Below the pieces are notes generated by a model. That model was not told the origin of the DNA, ran no database searches, and was given only the letters and a program-made list of their open reading frames with translations. This document shows, piece by piece, positions 28,101-36,626 of a stretch of DNA of 64,000 bases. The number at the start of each line of letters is the position of its first letter. Positions within the stretch are counted from its first letter, which is position 1. The stretch is taken from positions 620,001-684,000 of the forward strand of contig NZ_CP009248.1 in the NCBI RefSeq assembly GCF_001941505.1, read 5' to 3'. Origin of the DNA: Corynebacterium sphenisci DSM 44792 (lineage in GTDB: Bacteria > Actinomycetota > Actinomycetes > Mycobacteriales > Mycobacteriaceae). The translations under genes were made by a program, and so were the position numbers.

Positions 28101-31100
28101 CGCGCCCGGGCGGTGGGAGCCCGACCACGACGGCGCCGTGCACCGCGCCAGCGGGGCGAGCCTGCGCCCGGCCGGGGCCCGCGCCGCGGAGCTGCGGCTG
28201 CCGCTGGCCGGCGTCGGCGACCCGGGGGCAGCGCTGAGCGTGCGGATCACCGCCCCGGCCGGCCCCGGGGCGCAGCCGGTGGTCGAGACCGCCGACGCGG
28301 TCGCCGCGATGACCGGGCTCACCCGGATCGCCGCCGGCGGGGAGCTGCCCGAGGTCACCGCCGGGGGCGTCGCCGAATGGACCGCGCCGCTGGACGGGAC
28401 CTACCTCGCCGACCACGCCGCGGTGACCGCGGCGGACCCGCACGAGGCCGGGTCCGCCGCACCCGCCCCGGACGCCCTGGTCGGCCCGGCCTGGCCCGCG
28501 GTGTTCGCGGTCCTCGCCGCCGCCCGCACCGCGGCCGGGGAGCCGGTGGTGGAGGGGATGCTCTCCCTGGTGCACCTGGGGCACCGGGTGCGCCCGGCCG
28601 GCCCGGACGCCGCCGGGCGGCTCGCCGCCGCCGCGGCCACCGGGGCCCGGCTGCGCAGCCGCGCCCGGGCCACCGGGATCGAGGACACCGACATCGGCCG
28701 GGTCGTGGAGGTCGTCGCCGAACTCGCCGCCGTCGACGGCGCCGGCGCGGAGACCCCGCTGGCCACGCTCACCGAGCGCTTCGCGATCCGCGGCCGGGTC
28801 GGCGCCGGGGTGGCCCGCACCGGCGGCGGGGTCCCCGCGGAGCGGGTGGACACCCCCCGCGCCGGCCGCGGTACCGCCACCGTCGCCGCCCCGGCGTCCA
28901 TGGCCGCCTTCGCCGCGGTCACCGGGGACCGCAACCCCATCCACGTCGACCCGCACGCCGCCCGCCTGGCCGGGCTGGCCGGGCCCATCGCGCACGGCAT
29001 GTGGCTCTCCGCCGTCGCCCAGCGCGTCGCCGCCGGCGCGGACGGCACCGGCGCCCTGCTGGACTTCACCGCCACCATGCTCGCCCCGGTCGCCCCCGGC
29101 GCCGAGGTGCGGCTCACCGCGGTGCGCCGCGGCGTCGGCGCCGGCGCCGGGGAGGGCGAGATCCGCCAGGTCACCGCCACCGTGGACGGGGAGCCGGTGC
29201 TCACCGCGGAGGCGCTGCTGGCCGCCCCGCCAACCTGCTACGCCTTCCCCGGGCAGGGCATCCAGGCCACCGGCATGGGCCTGGCCGCCCGCGCCGACTC
29301 CGCCGCCGCCCGCGAGGTGTGGGCCGCCGCGGACCGGCACACCCGGGAGAAGCTGGGCTTCTCCGTGCTCGCCATCGTCCGGGACAACCCCGCCGAGGTG
29401 CTGGTCCGCGGCCGCCGCTTCCACCACCCCGAGGGGGTGCTCAACCTCACCCAGTTCACCCAGGTGGCGATGGCCACCCTGGGCCTGGCCCAGGCCGCGC
29501 AGCTGCGCGAGGCCGGGGTGCTCGACGAGACCGCCGTCTACGCCGGGCACTCCGTCGGCGAATACAACGCGCTGGCCGCCCTCGCCGGGGTGCTCGGCGC
29601 CGGGGAGGTGCTCGAGGTGGTCTACCACCGGGGCCTGACCATGCACTCCCTGGTGCCCCGGGACGCCGCCGGCCGCTCCGACTACGGGCTCGCCGCGCTG
29701 CGCCCGGACCGCGCCGGGATCGCCGAGGACGGGGTCATCGACGCCGTGGCCCGGGTCGCCGCGGAATCCGGCGAGTTCCTCGAGGTGGTCAACCACAACC
29801 TGGCCGGGCGGCAGTACGCCGTCGCCGGCACCGTGGCCGGCCTGGCCGCCCTGGCCGCGGCCGTCGGCGAGGATGCGCTGCTGCGCATCCCCGGCATCGA
29901 CGTGCCCTTCCACTCCTCCGTGCTGCGCCCCGGGGTGGCCGGCTTCCGGGAGCACCTGGAGCGGCTGCTGCCCGCGGAGGTGGACCCGGCCGCCCTGGTC
30001 GGCCGGTACATCCCCAACCTGGTGGCCCGGCCCTTCGCCCTGGACCGGGACTTCGTCGCCGCGATCGCGGACACCGTCGACTCCGCGGTCGCCCGGGGCA
30101 TCCTCGACGATTTCGAGGCCCACGCGAAGCGTCCGGCGGCGCTGGCGCGCACCCTGCTGGTGGAGCTGCTGGCCTGGCAGTTCTGCTCCCCGGTGCGCTG
30201 GATCGAGACCCAGGACCTGCTCTTCGGCGAGCTCGGGGTGCGCCGGTTCATCGAGGTCGGGGTGGGCTCCGCGCCGACCCTGGCGAACCTCGCCGCGCGC
30301 ACCGCGGCGCTGCGCGGGAGCGCCTACCCGGCCACCCCGGAGGTGCTCAACGTCGAGCGCGACGCCGCCGCGGTCCTCGCCCGCGACGAGGACCCGGCCG
30401 ACGCCGACCCGGGGGCCGCCGCGGGCGAGCCGGAGCCGGGGCCCGCCGCCGGGCCGGAGCCGGCCGGCCGGGCCGAGCCGGGCACCGCCGCCGAGGCGGT
30501 CGACCGGGCCCGCCCCGCCCCGGCCCCCGCCGCGGCGGAGCCGGGATCGGGGGAGCGGCCCGCGGATCTGCGGCTCACCCCCGCGGACGCCACGACCGTG
30601 CTCATCGCCCTGTGGACCAAGGTGCGCCCGGAGCAGATGGGCGCCGCCGACTCCATCGAGACCCTGGTCGACGGGGTGAGCTCCCGGCGCAACCAGCTGC
30701 TGCTGGACCTCGGCACCGAGTTCGGGCTCGGCGCCATCGACGGCGCCGCCGACGCGGCGCTGCCGGAGCTGGCCGGCAAACTCGAGGGCCTGGCCCGCGG
30801 CTGGTCGCCCTGGGGCCCGGTGCTCGACGAGGCCCTGGCCGATGGGCTGCGCCGGCTCACCGGGCCCGCCGGGGCCCGGCCCGGCCACGTCGCCGAGCGG
30901 GTGCGCGGGCACTGGGCGCTCGGCGAGGGCTGGGCGGCGGCCGTGGTCGCCGAACTGGTGCTGGGCTGCCGGGAGGGCGATTCGGTGCGCGGCGGCGCCC
31001 TGGGGCACCTGAGCCCCGGCGCCCCGGCCGACGCCGCCGACCTGGACCGGCTCATCGACGCCGCGGTGGCCGCGGTCGCCGCCGCCCGCGGCATCGCGGT

Positions 31101-34100
31101 CGCCCCGCCGGCGGCGGAGGCCGCCGCCGGGGTGGTCGACGCCGCCGCGCTCGGCGACTTCGCCGAGCGGGTCACCGGGGAGGCCGGGGTGCTCGCCGTC
31201 GCGGCGCGCACCATCCTCGCCGAACTCGGCCACCAGCCCACCGGGGCGGTGGACTTCGCCGCCGAGGACGCCGACGAGCGCCTGGTGGATCTCGTCGCCG
31301 CCGAACTCGGCCCGGACTGGCCGCGCCTGGTCGCCCCCGCCTTCGAGGCCGAGCGCGCGGTGCTCATCGACGACCGCTGGGCCAGCGCCCGGGAGGACCT
31401 GGCCCGGATGTGGGCCGGCGGGCCCGCCCCGCGGGCGGTCCCCGGCGCCGCCGCCGCCCAGGCGGCCTGGTGGGCCGATCGCGCCGAGGCCGCCGGGCGG
31501 GCGGGGCTCGCCGCCGCCTACCGGGACCTCGCCGGGGCCGCGGAGCAGGGCGGCGGCCGCTTCGCCGGGGACGTCGCGGTGGTCACCGGGGCCTCCCCGG
31601 ACTCCATCGCCGCCGAGGTGCTCGCCGGGCTGCTCGCCGGCGGGGCCACCGTGGTGGCCACCACCTCCCGGCTCACCCCCGGCCGGCTGGGCTTCTACAA
31701 GCGGCTCTACCGGGAGCACGCCGCCGGCGGCGCCGCGCTGTGGGTGGTGCCCGCCAACCTCGGCTCCTACGCCGACCTGGACGCCCTGATCGACTGGATC
31801 GGCGCCCCCTGGGAGGTCGCCGCCGGCGGCGGCACCGAACTGCGCAAACCCGCGCTGCGGCCCACCCTGCTCTTCCCCTTCGCCGCCCCGCCGGTGGCCG
31901 GCACCGCCGCCGAGGCCGGCCCCGCCGCGGAAACCCAGGCGCGGCTGCTGCTGTGGGGCGTGGAGCGGCTGCTCACCGGGCTCGCCGCGATCGACGCCGA
32001 CGCCGGCGTGGACCACCGGATGCACGTGGTGCTGCCGGGCTCGCCGAACCGGGGCCGCTTCGGCGGCGACGGCGCCTACGGGGAGGCCAAGGCCGCCCTG
32101 GACGCCCTGGTCGCCCGCTGGTCCGCCGAAGCCTGGGGCCGCCGGGTCACCCTGGTGCACGCCCTCATCGGCTGGGTGCGCGGCACCGGGCTGATGGCCG
32201 GCAACGACCCCCTGGTCGGCCTCGTCGAGGAACGCGGGGTGCGCACCTTCGACACCGCGGAGATGGCCGCCGCCCTGCTCGACCACGCCGACGCCGGCAC
32301 CCGGGAGCGCGCCCGGCGGGCCCCGGTGACCGTGGACCTCACCGGCGGGCTCGGCGACGCCGACCTGGTCCTGGGGGAGCTGGCCGCCGAGGCCGCGGCC
32401 CGCGCCGCCGAGGACGCCCCCGGCGCCGGGGCGGCCGGCAGGGACGAGGGGGAGCGGCCGCGCCGGCTGGCCGCGCTGCCCGCCCCCCGCCGGCCCCTGG
32501 ACTGGACCGAGGTGGACTTCGGCGGCGTCCGGCTGGACCCGGAGGAGATGACCGTCATCGTCGGCGCCGGGGAACTCGGCCCCTGGGGGTCCTCGCGGAC
32601 CCGCTTCGAGGCCGAGATCGGCGACGTCTCCGCCGCCGGGATCCTGGAGCTGGCCTGGAGCATGGGCCTGATCACCTGGGAGGACGGCTGGGTGGGCGCC
32701 GACGGGGCGGAGCTCGACGAGGCGAGCGCCGCCGAGGCGCTGCGCGAGGAGGTGCTCGCCCGGGTCGGGGTGCGCCACTACGGCGACGACGGGGACCTGG
32801 TGGACAACACCAGGACCGAGCTGACCACCGTCTACCTGGACCGGGAGCTGTCCTTCCCGGTGCGCGACCGGGCCACCGCGCGCACCTTCGTCGACTCCGA
32901 CCCGGAGCACACCACCGCCCGGCCCGGCGCCGACGGGGAATGGCTGGTCACCCGGGCCGCGGGCACCGCGGTGCAGGTGCCGCGGCGGATGGCGATGAGC
33001 CGCTTCGTCGGCGGCCAGATCCCGGAGGGCTTCGACCCCGCGGTGTACGGCATCCCCGCCGACCTGCGGGACAACCTGGACCGGGTGAGCCTGTGGAACC
33101 TGGTGACCACCGTGGAGGCCTTCCTCGCCTCCGGGTTCACCCCCGCCGAACTGCTCGCCCACGTGCACCCCGGCCGGGTGTCCTCCACCCAGGGCACCGG
33201 GATCGGCGCCATGGAGTCGCTGCGCAGCCTCTACATCGACGGCATCCTCGGCGCGCCCCGGGCCAATGACGTGCTGCAGGAGGCGCTGCCCAACGTCATC
33301 GCCGCGCATGTGATGCAGTCCTACGTCGGCGGCTACGGGCAGATGACGCACCCGGTGGCGGCCTGCGCCACCGCCGCGGTGAGCGTGGAGGAGGCGGTGG
33401 ACAAGCTGCGCCTGGGCAAGGCCGACTTCGTCGTCGCCGGCGGCTTCGACGACCTCTCCGTGGAGGGGATCACCGGGTTCGGGGACATGGCCGCCACCGC
33501 CGACTCCGCGGCCATGGCCGCCAAGGGCATCGACCCCGCCCGGTTCTCCCGGCCCAACGACCGCCGCCGCGGCGGGTTCGTGGAATCCCAGGGCGGCGGC
33601 ACCCTGCTGCTCGCCCGCGGTTCCGTGGCCCGGGACCTGGGCCTGCCGGTGCTCGGCGTGGTGGCGCACGCCGCCAGCTACGCCGACGGGGCGCACGTGT
33701 CCATCCCCGCGCCCGGTCTCGGCGCGCTCGGCGCCGGCCGCGGCGGGGCCGGCTCCCCGCTGGCCCGGGATCTCGCCGCGCACGGGATCGACCCCGAGGA
33801 GGTGGCGGTGGTGTCCAAGCACGACACCTCCACCGCCGCCAACGACCCCAACGAGTCGGAGCTGCACGAGCGCCTCGCCGACGCCCTGGGCCGGGACCCG
33901 GCGAACCCGCTGTTCGTGGTGAGCCAGAAGTCCCTCACCGGGCACGCCAAGGGCGGGGCAGCCGCCTTCCAGATGATCGGGCTCACCCAGGTGCTGCGCA
34001 CCGGGGTGGTGCCCGGCAACCGGAGCCTGGACTGCGTGGACCCGGTGCTGGCCCGGCATCCGCGGCTGGTCTGGCCCACCGAGGCGCTGGCGCTCACCGG

Positions 34101-34446
34101 CGCGGTCGCGCCGAAGGCGGGGCTGGTCACCTCCCTGGGCTTCGGGCACGTCTCCGCGTTGGTCGCGATCGCGCACCCGGGCTGCTTCGCCGCCGCGGTG
34201 GCCCGCGCCGACGGGCCGGCCGCCGCCGCGGACTGGGCGCGCCGGGCCCGGGCCCGGGAGGCCGCCGGGCTGCGCCGGATCGAGGAGGCCATGCACGGCG
34301 GGCCCGCGCTCTACGAGCGGCCCCGGGAGCGCCGGCTGGCGGTGCTCGGGGGCTACCCGGACACCGCCGCGGTGGAGCAGGCGGTGCTGCTCGACCCGGA
34401 CGCGAGGCTGGTCGGGGGGCTGCTCACCCCGGGGGCGGCCCGATGA
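25156..34446 (+). CDS. fasA: Type I fatty acid synthase, single chain
   Basis: A 3096-residue multifunctional synthase making acyl-CoA from acetyl- and malonyl-CoA in the cytosol; the acyl chains feed phospholipids and mycolic acids. Domains in order: acyltransferase with Ser204 in GHSQG; enoyl reductase beginning near 450 (LLGGMTPTTVD, then a Gly-rich FMN barrel); hot-dog dehydratase with NPIHVDPHAA near 1260; malonyl/palmitoyl transferase with Ser1466 in GHSVGEY; Ala/Pro/Glu linker (about 1745-1810); ACP with Ser1842 in DGVSSRRNQ; ketoreductase from about 2140; ketosynthase with Cys2737 (AACATAA), His2889 (KHDTST) and His2930 (LTGHAKGG). GTG 25156 follows AAGGAG. acpS overlaps its end by ATGA and fasR lies nearby, the arrangement of fasA rather than fasB in C. 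glutamicum. Confidence 0.96.
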   Translation: MTVTPTRDSRTPAAAPPITHAAPAAGAAAPAGAAMEWAAAAAAGPAAGAVRATLGSRLAAGEGFALSFSGQGGPWLDTLATCAAAGVDGRLAAALAEAEAMLAPLAEDLAGQRPAGFDPLGWARALAAARTAGVDDSVADLAGAAGGEAAAAGPAAIPGVPAPDRLADPAVSTPGILAAQVAMLDLLAAQGVDPAAAEARIGHSQGVLGVAAAESPERLAEILALAQILGVEVARRARLADLGAAGGRTPMLAVRGARPDQVRPHLAGAAVLGLVNSHERVVVVGPPADLAATRAGLEEAAARDAAEIEAKRRGGRGLAPVLEWLPVQAGYHHPGMAGAVARTVERAAVAGIDAGLAGELARRVLVDPVDWPAEVDAVEAGWILELGPGAGVAALTRELVAGRGIGVIAAATPAGQAALFEPGSAPERPGPWSAHAPRLVRRGGRVRVETAFTRVTGRPPVLLGGMTPTTVDPGIVAAAANAGYWAELAGGGQVTPEIFDANVTRLGELLHPGRAAQFNTMFLDPYLWGLHIGGHRLVQRAVAAGAPLDGVTVSAGIPEREEAIALVAQLHAAGIPHISFKPGTLAQIDAVLDIAAGTAATIIMQVEGGRAGGHHSWEELDDLLLARYPRIRERDNVVLAVGGGIGTPERGAEYLTGAWARAHGRPAMPVDAVIIGTAAMAARESTASPGVKRMLVETAGVDGWVPAGGAAGGMASGRSQLGADIHEIDNAAARAGRLLDEVAGDAAAVAARRAEIIAAIDATAKPFFGDLAEMSYAEVLRRFLELAAPGGRWLDRGLRERFGMLLDRTESRLAAVDSGEFDSVRPASDADPAAEPDATAEAAGIGALAGAYDLDQRLHPADVGFFLRLCRLPGKPVPFVPVIDEEVRRWWRSDSLWQAHDGRYPAEGVCIIPGTTAVAGITRADEPVAEILGRFEDAAAAALADAGAAEHPGEEDPVAAVLAAPVVTWAGRQQPNPVHRVAAPGRWEPDHDGAVHRASGASLRPAGARAAELRLPLAGVGDPGAALSVRITAPAGPGAQPVVETADAVAAMTGLTRIAAGGELPEVTAGGVAEWTAPLDGTYLADHAAVTAADPHEAGSAAPAPDALVGPAWPAVFAVLAAARTAAGEPVVEGMLSLVHLGHRVRPAGPDAAGRLAAAAATGARLRSRARATGIEDTDIGRVVEVVAELAAVDGAGAETPLATLTERFAIRGRVGAGVARTGGGVPAERVDTPRAGRGTATVAAPASMAAFAAVTGDRNPIHVDPHAARLAGLAGPIAHGMWLSAVAQRVAAGADGTGALLDFTATMLAPVAPGAEVRLTAVRRGVGAGAGEGEIRQVTATVDGEPVLTAEALLAAPPTCYAFPGQGIQATGMGLAARADSAAAREVWAAADRHTREKLGFSVLAIVRDNPAEVLVRGRRFHHPEGVLNLTQFTQVAMATLGLAQAAQLREAGVLDETAVYAGHSVGEYNALAALAGVLGAGEVLEVVYHRGLTMHSLVPRDAAGRSDYGLAALRPDRAGIAEDGVIDAVARVAAESGEFLEVVNHNLAGRQYAVAGTVAGLAALAAAVGEDALLRIPGIDVPFHSSVLRPGVAGFREHLERLLPAEVDPAALVGRYIPNLVARPFALDRDFVAAIADTVDSAVARGILDDFEAHAKRPAALARTLLVELLAWQFCSPVRWIETQDLLFGELGVRRFIEVGVGSAPTLANLAARTAALRGSAYPATPEVLNVERDAAAVLARDEDPADADPGAAAGEPEPGPAAGPEPAGRAEPGTAAEAVDRARPAPAPAAAEPGSGERPADLRLTPADATTVLIALWTKVRPEQMGAADSIETLVDGVSSRRNQLLLDLGTEFGLGAIDGAADAALPELAGKLEGLARGWSPWGPVLDEALADGLRRLTGPAGARPGHVAERVRGHWALGEGWAAAVVAELVLGCREGDSVRGGALGHLSPGAPADAADLDRLIDAAVAAVAAARGIAVAPPAAEAAAGVVDAAALGDFAERVTGEAGVLAVAARTILAELGHQPTGAVDFAAEDADERLVDLVAAELGPDWPRLVAPAFEAERAVLIDDRWASAREDLARMWAGGPAPRAVPGAAAAQAAWWADRAEAAGRAGLAAAYRDLAGAAEQGGGRFAGDVAVVTGASPDSIAAEVLAGLLAGGATVVATTSRLTPGRLGFYKRLYREHAAGGAALWVVPANLGSYADLDALIDWIGAPWEVAAGGGTELRKPALRPTLLFPFAAPPVAGTAAEAGPAAETQARLLLWGVERLLTGLAAIDADAGVDHRMHVVLPGSPNRGRFGGDGAYGEAKAALDALVARWSAEAWGRRVTLVHALIGWVRGTGLMAGNDPLVGLVEERGVRTFDTAEMAAALLDHADAGTRERARRAPVTVDLTGGLGDADLVLGELAAEAAARAAEDAPGAGAAGRDEGERPRRLAALPAPRRPLDWTEVDFGGVRLDPEEMTVIVGAGELGPWGSSRTRFEAEIGDVSAAGILELAWSMGLITWEDGWVGADGAELDEASAAEALREEVLARVGVRHYGDDGDLVDNTRTELTTVYLDRELSFPVRDRATARTFVDSDPEHTTARPGADGEWLVTRAAGTAVQVPRRMAMSRFVGGQIPEGFDPAVYGIPADLRDNLDRVSLWNLVTTVEAFLASGFTPAELLAHVHPGRVSSTQGTGIGAMESLRSLYIDGILGAPRANDVLQEALPNVIAAHVMQSYVGGYGQMTHPVAACATAAVSVEEAVDKLRLGKADFVVAGGFDDLSVEGITGFGDMAATADSAAMAAKGIDPARFSRPNDRRRGGFVESQGGGTLLLARGSVARDLGLPVLGVVAHAASYADGAHVSIPAPGLGALGAGRGGAGSPLARDLAAHGIDPEEVAVVSKHDTSTAANDPNESELHERLADALGRDPANPLFVVSQKSLTGHAKGGAAAFQMIGLTQVLRTGVVPGNRSLDCVDPVLARHPRLVWPTEALALTGAVAPKAGLVTSLGFGHVSALVAIAHPGCFAAAVARADGPAAAADWARRARAREAAGLRRIEEAMHGGPALYERPRERRLAVLGGYPDTAAVEQAVLLDPDARLVGGLLTPGAAR

Positions 34447-34916
34447 GCGCCGCGGACCCGATGGCCCTGGCCCGGGCCCCGCGGGGGGTGGGCGTCGACC
34501 TGGTCGACGTCGCCGCCTTCGCCGAGCAGCTGGACCGGCCCGGCACCGTCTTCGCGGAGCGGGTGTTCACCCCCGGCGAACTCGCCGCCGCCCGGGCCCG
34601 GGGCCTGGGCGGGGACCGGCTCACCCGGCACCTGGCCGGGCGCTGGGCGGCGAAGGAGGCGGTGTTCAAGGCCTGGTCCTCCACCCGCTTCGGGCTGCCG
34701 CCGGCGCTGGCCGAGGAGGACCTGGACTGGCGCGAGATCGAGATCCCGGCCGACGCCCAGGGCCGGCCCGGGGTGCGCCTGCACGGGGCGGTGGCCGCCG
34801 CGGTGGCCGCCGGGCACCCGGGGGCGGGGTTCTCGGTGAGCATCAGCCACGACGGCGACTACGCGGTGGCGGTGGCCGCGCTCACCGCCGCCGATCCGGA
34901 CGGCCCCGCCCGCTGA
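34443..34916 (+). CDS. acpS: Holo-ACP synthase AcpS (type I FAS-specific)
   Basis: 4'-phosphopantetheinyl transferase that attaches the arm to the FasA ACP serine. The 157-residue protein has the two magnesium-binding motifs, GVGVDLVDV (Asp19) and WAAKEAVFKA (Glu72), with FSVSISHDGDYA near the C-terminus. It is a little longer than the usual ~125-130 residues because of an 11-residue N-terminal extension and a longer middle loop. The ATG overlaps the fasA stop by 4 bp, so synthase and activator are translated together, as in Rv2524c-Rv2523c. Tandem GC hairpins follow. Confidence 0.94.
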   Translation: MSAADPMALARAPRGVGVDLVDVAAFAEQLDRPGTVFAERVFTPGELAAARARGLGGDRLTRHLAGRWAAKEAVFKAWSSTRFGLPPALAEEDLDWREIEIPADAQGRPGVRLHGAVAAAVAAGHPGAGFSVSISHDGDYAVAVAALTAADPDGPAR

Positions 34917-34918
34917 GG

Positions 34919-34977
34919 GGGCGCCCCCGGCGGGGGCGCCGGCCCCCGGTCCCGCGAGCGCGGGACCGGGGGCCGGC
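34919..34977. terminator. Tandem hairpins between acpS and fasR
   Basis: A 9-bp stem GGCGCCCCC/GGGGGCGCC (34919-34939) is followed by a 19-bp perfect stem, 34938-34956 with 34959-34977. They separate the convergent acpS and fasR genes and could end both transcripts. No T-tract is present. Confidence 0.65.
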
Positions 34978-35008
34978 GGCGATCCGGGATGCCGGGGCGG
35001 GCCCCGGG

Positions 35009-35698
35009 TCAGCGGGCCTCGGCGACGGTCATCAGGTAGGAGATCAGCATCCGCTTGACCTCCTGCACGGTGAGCTCGTAATGCTCCTCGCCCATCGCCG
35101 GGGCGCCCTGCTGCACGCTGAAGTTCAGCAGGGAGAAGGTGGTGTGCACCAGCAGCCCGGCGACGAACCGGCGCACCCGGTCGTCGGCGCTGGGGATGAG
35201 CGGGGCGAGCACCCCGCAGATCGCCTCGATCAGGGGCCGCTCGGTGTCCGCGGCGGTGGCCCGGGTCGCCGGGGTGGACTGCACCGCCAGCCACACCGCC
35301 CGCCGGGAGACGTCGGCGGCCCACAGGTCGGCGATGTGGTCGATGAACTCGGAGAGGAACTCCGGCCACTCCAGGGCGGGGATGTGCGTGGCGAAGCGAT
35401 CCAGCTCCTCGACCACGGCGGCCGAGTCCACCCGGTCCAGCTCGCAGATCAGCACGTACTTGTTCGCGAAGAACTGGTAGAGGGTGCCGATCGGCACCCC
35501 GGCCCGGCGGGCCACCTCGTCGAAGGTGAAGGACTCGAAGCCGACGTCGACGAGCACCTCCCGCGCCGAGGCCAGGATCCGCGCGTAGCGCTCCCGGGAG
35601 CGCCGCTGCGCGGGCCGGCGGCGCGGCCGCAGGATCTCCGGGGCCTCCGGGGCGTCCGCGGCATCCGGTTCGGCGGCGGGCTCAGGCGTCGGCGACAT
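35009..35698 (-). CDS. fasR: TetR-type regulator of fatty acid synthesis FasR
   Basis: A 229-residue TetR-family protein: after a 25-residue acidic tail, RRSRERYARILASAREVL leads into the helix-turn-helix FTFDEVARRAGVPIGTLYQFFANK (about 58-81, given here by its ends FTFDEVARR and TLYQFFANK), then a helical ligand domain. In C. glutamicum the TetR repressor between bcp and fasA is FasR, an acyl-CoA-sensing regulator of fasA and the acetyl-CoA carboxylase genes; this gene has the same place. The ATG lies inside the end of bcp (17-bp overlap), so it is probably expressed from the bcp promoter. Confidence 0.85.
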   Translation of the reverse strand: MSPTPEPAAEPDAADAPEAPEILRPRRRPAQRRSRERYARILASAREVLVDVGFESFTFDEVARRAGVPIGTLYQFFANKYVLICELDRVDSAAVVEELDRFATHIPALEWPEFLSEFIDHIADLWAADVSRRAVWLAVQSTPATRATAADTERPLIEAICGVLAPLIPSADDRVRRFVAGLLVHTTFSLLNFSVQQGAPAMGEEHYELTVQEVKRMLISYLMTVAEAR

Positions 35699-36179
35699 CG
35701 CGCAGGATCCGGTCCACGTGGCCCTTCGCGCGGACGTTGTACCAGGCGGCCTCCACGGTGCCGTCGGCGCCGACCAGCACCGTGGAGCGGATCACCCCGC
35801 GCACCACCCGGCCGTAGTTCTTCTTCTCCCCGAAGGCGCCCCAGGCGGCCATCGTGGTGCGCTCCGGGTCGGAGGCCAGGGCGAAGTTCAGCCCGTGCTC
35901 GGCGCGGAAGGCGGCGAGCGCGTCCGGGGAATCCGGGGAGACCCCGAGCACGTCGATGCCGAGGGTGTTCAGCCGGGCCAGGTTGTCCCGGAAATCGCAG
36001 GATTCGCCGGTGCAGCCGGGGGTGTTGGCCTTCGGGTAGAAGTACACCAGCACCCGGCGGCCGGCGTAGTCCGCCAGCGTGATGGCGGAGCCGTCGTCGG
36101 CGGTGAGCTCCAGCGGGGGCGCGGCGTCGCCGGGGGCGAGCCGGGCGGGCGGCGTGGGGGCGGCGGGCGTGTCGGTCAT
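35682..36179 (-). CDS. bcp: Thioredoxin-dependent peroxiredoxin Bcp/PrxQ
   Basis: Reduces hydrogen peroxide and organic (lipid) hydroperoxides in the cytoplasm. The 165-residue protein has peroxidatic Cys56 in NTPGCTGESC and resolving Cys61 five residues later, the atypical two-cysteine BCP pattern, with YFYPK before it and the FGPV-less ending typical of the group. The start is ATG 36179: TACGAT lies exactly 7 nt upstream with no ribosome binding site, so it looks leaderless; 15 more in-frame codons upstream are not needed. It overlaps fasR by 17 bp. Order fas-acpS-(regulator)-bcp equals Rv2524c-Rv2521. Confidence 0.94.
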   Translation of the reverse strand: MTDTPAAPTPPARLAPGDAAPPLELTADDGSAITLADYAGRRVLVYFYPKANTPGCTGESCDFRDNLARLNTLGIDVLGVSPDSPDALAAFRAEHGLNFALASDPERTTMAAWGAFGEKKNYGRVVRGVIRSTVLVGADGTVEAAWYNVRAKGHVDRILRDVADA

Positions 36180-36186
36180 GTTCCGC

Positions 36187-36192
36187 ATCGTA
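36187..36192 (-). promoter_or_regulatory. -10 element for leaderless bcp-fasR
   Basis: TACGAT on the minus strand, 7-nt spacer, then the bcp ATG at 36179. Confidence 0.5.
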
Positions 36193-36287
36193 GCGAGCCG
36201 ATCCGGCCGCGGGGGAGCCTTCACCGCGGCGGAAGGTGTTAGTCTCGTGCGCAGACAAGCCGATCACCGAACAGCAGGGGAGTCCCC

Positions 36288-36569
36288 GTGGCCCGCAACA
36301 TTGACGCCATCCAGCGTGACATCGAACGCAACCGCACCCAGCTCGCCCGGACGCTGGACGAGCTCGCCGAGCGCGCGAACCCGAAGAGCCTCGCGGACGA
36401 CGCCAAGTCCCAGGCCGCCGACCGGCTGAAGGACCCGCAGGTGCAGGCCATCCTGGGCGTGTGCGCCGCCGCGGTGGTGGGCCTCATCGTGGCCAAGGTG
36501 GTCAGCAACCGCAAGCGCGGCGCCGAGATCGAGCGGATCCGCGAGCTCATCGAGAACGTCTCCAAGTAG
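36288..36569 (+). CDS. DUF3618 membrane-anchored protein (Rv2520c-like)
   Basis: A 93-residue protein of the DUF3618 family. The first 50 residues (RNIDAIQRDIERNRTQLARTLDEL and on) form a charged amphipathic helix or coiled coil; one membrane helix, ILGVCAAAVVGLIVAKVV, follows at about 55-72, and the tail is charged. Function unknown; these short proteins resemble membrane-tethered helices that bind ribosomes or lipids in other bacteria, but that is only a resemblance. GTG 36288 follows AGGGGAG, and TAGTCT (36240-36245) is a plausible -10. Its position beside bcp matches Rv2520c-Rv2521. Confidence 0.85.
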   Translation: MARNIDAIQRDIERNRTQLARTLDELAERANPKSLADDAKSQAADRLKDPQVQAILGVCAAAVVGLIVAKVVSNRKRGAEIERIRELIENVSK

Positions 36570-36582
36570 CCCGGCGCACCCC

Positions 36583-36606
36583 GCCCCGCCGCACCGCCGG
36601 CGGGGC
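36583..36606. terminator. Hairpin between DUF3618 and PH-domain genes
   Basis: GCCCCGCC (36583-36590) with GGCGGGGC (36599-36606), 8-nt loop, between two convergent genes. Moderate stem, no T-tract. Confidence 0.4.
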
Positions 36607-36626
36607 CTCGCCGTCTCCGGGCCCGC

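Noticed and set aside
25054-34296. A 3080-codon open frame on the minus strand across the whole of fasA
   Set aside because: In DNA this GC-rich, stops are rare in the opposite frame. The translation is low-complexity Gly/Arg/His/Pro/Val, with no domain, and it mirrors fasA codon structure.
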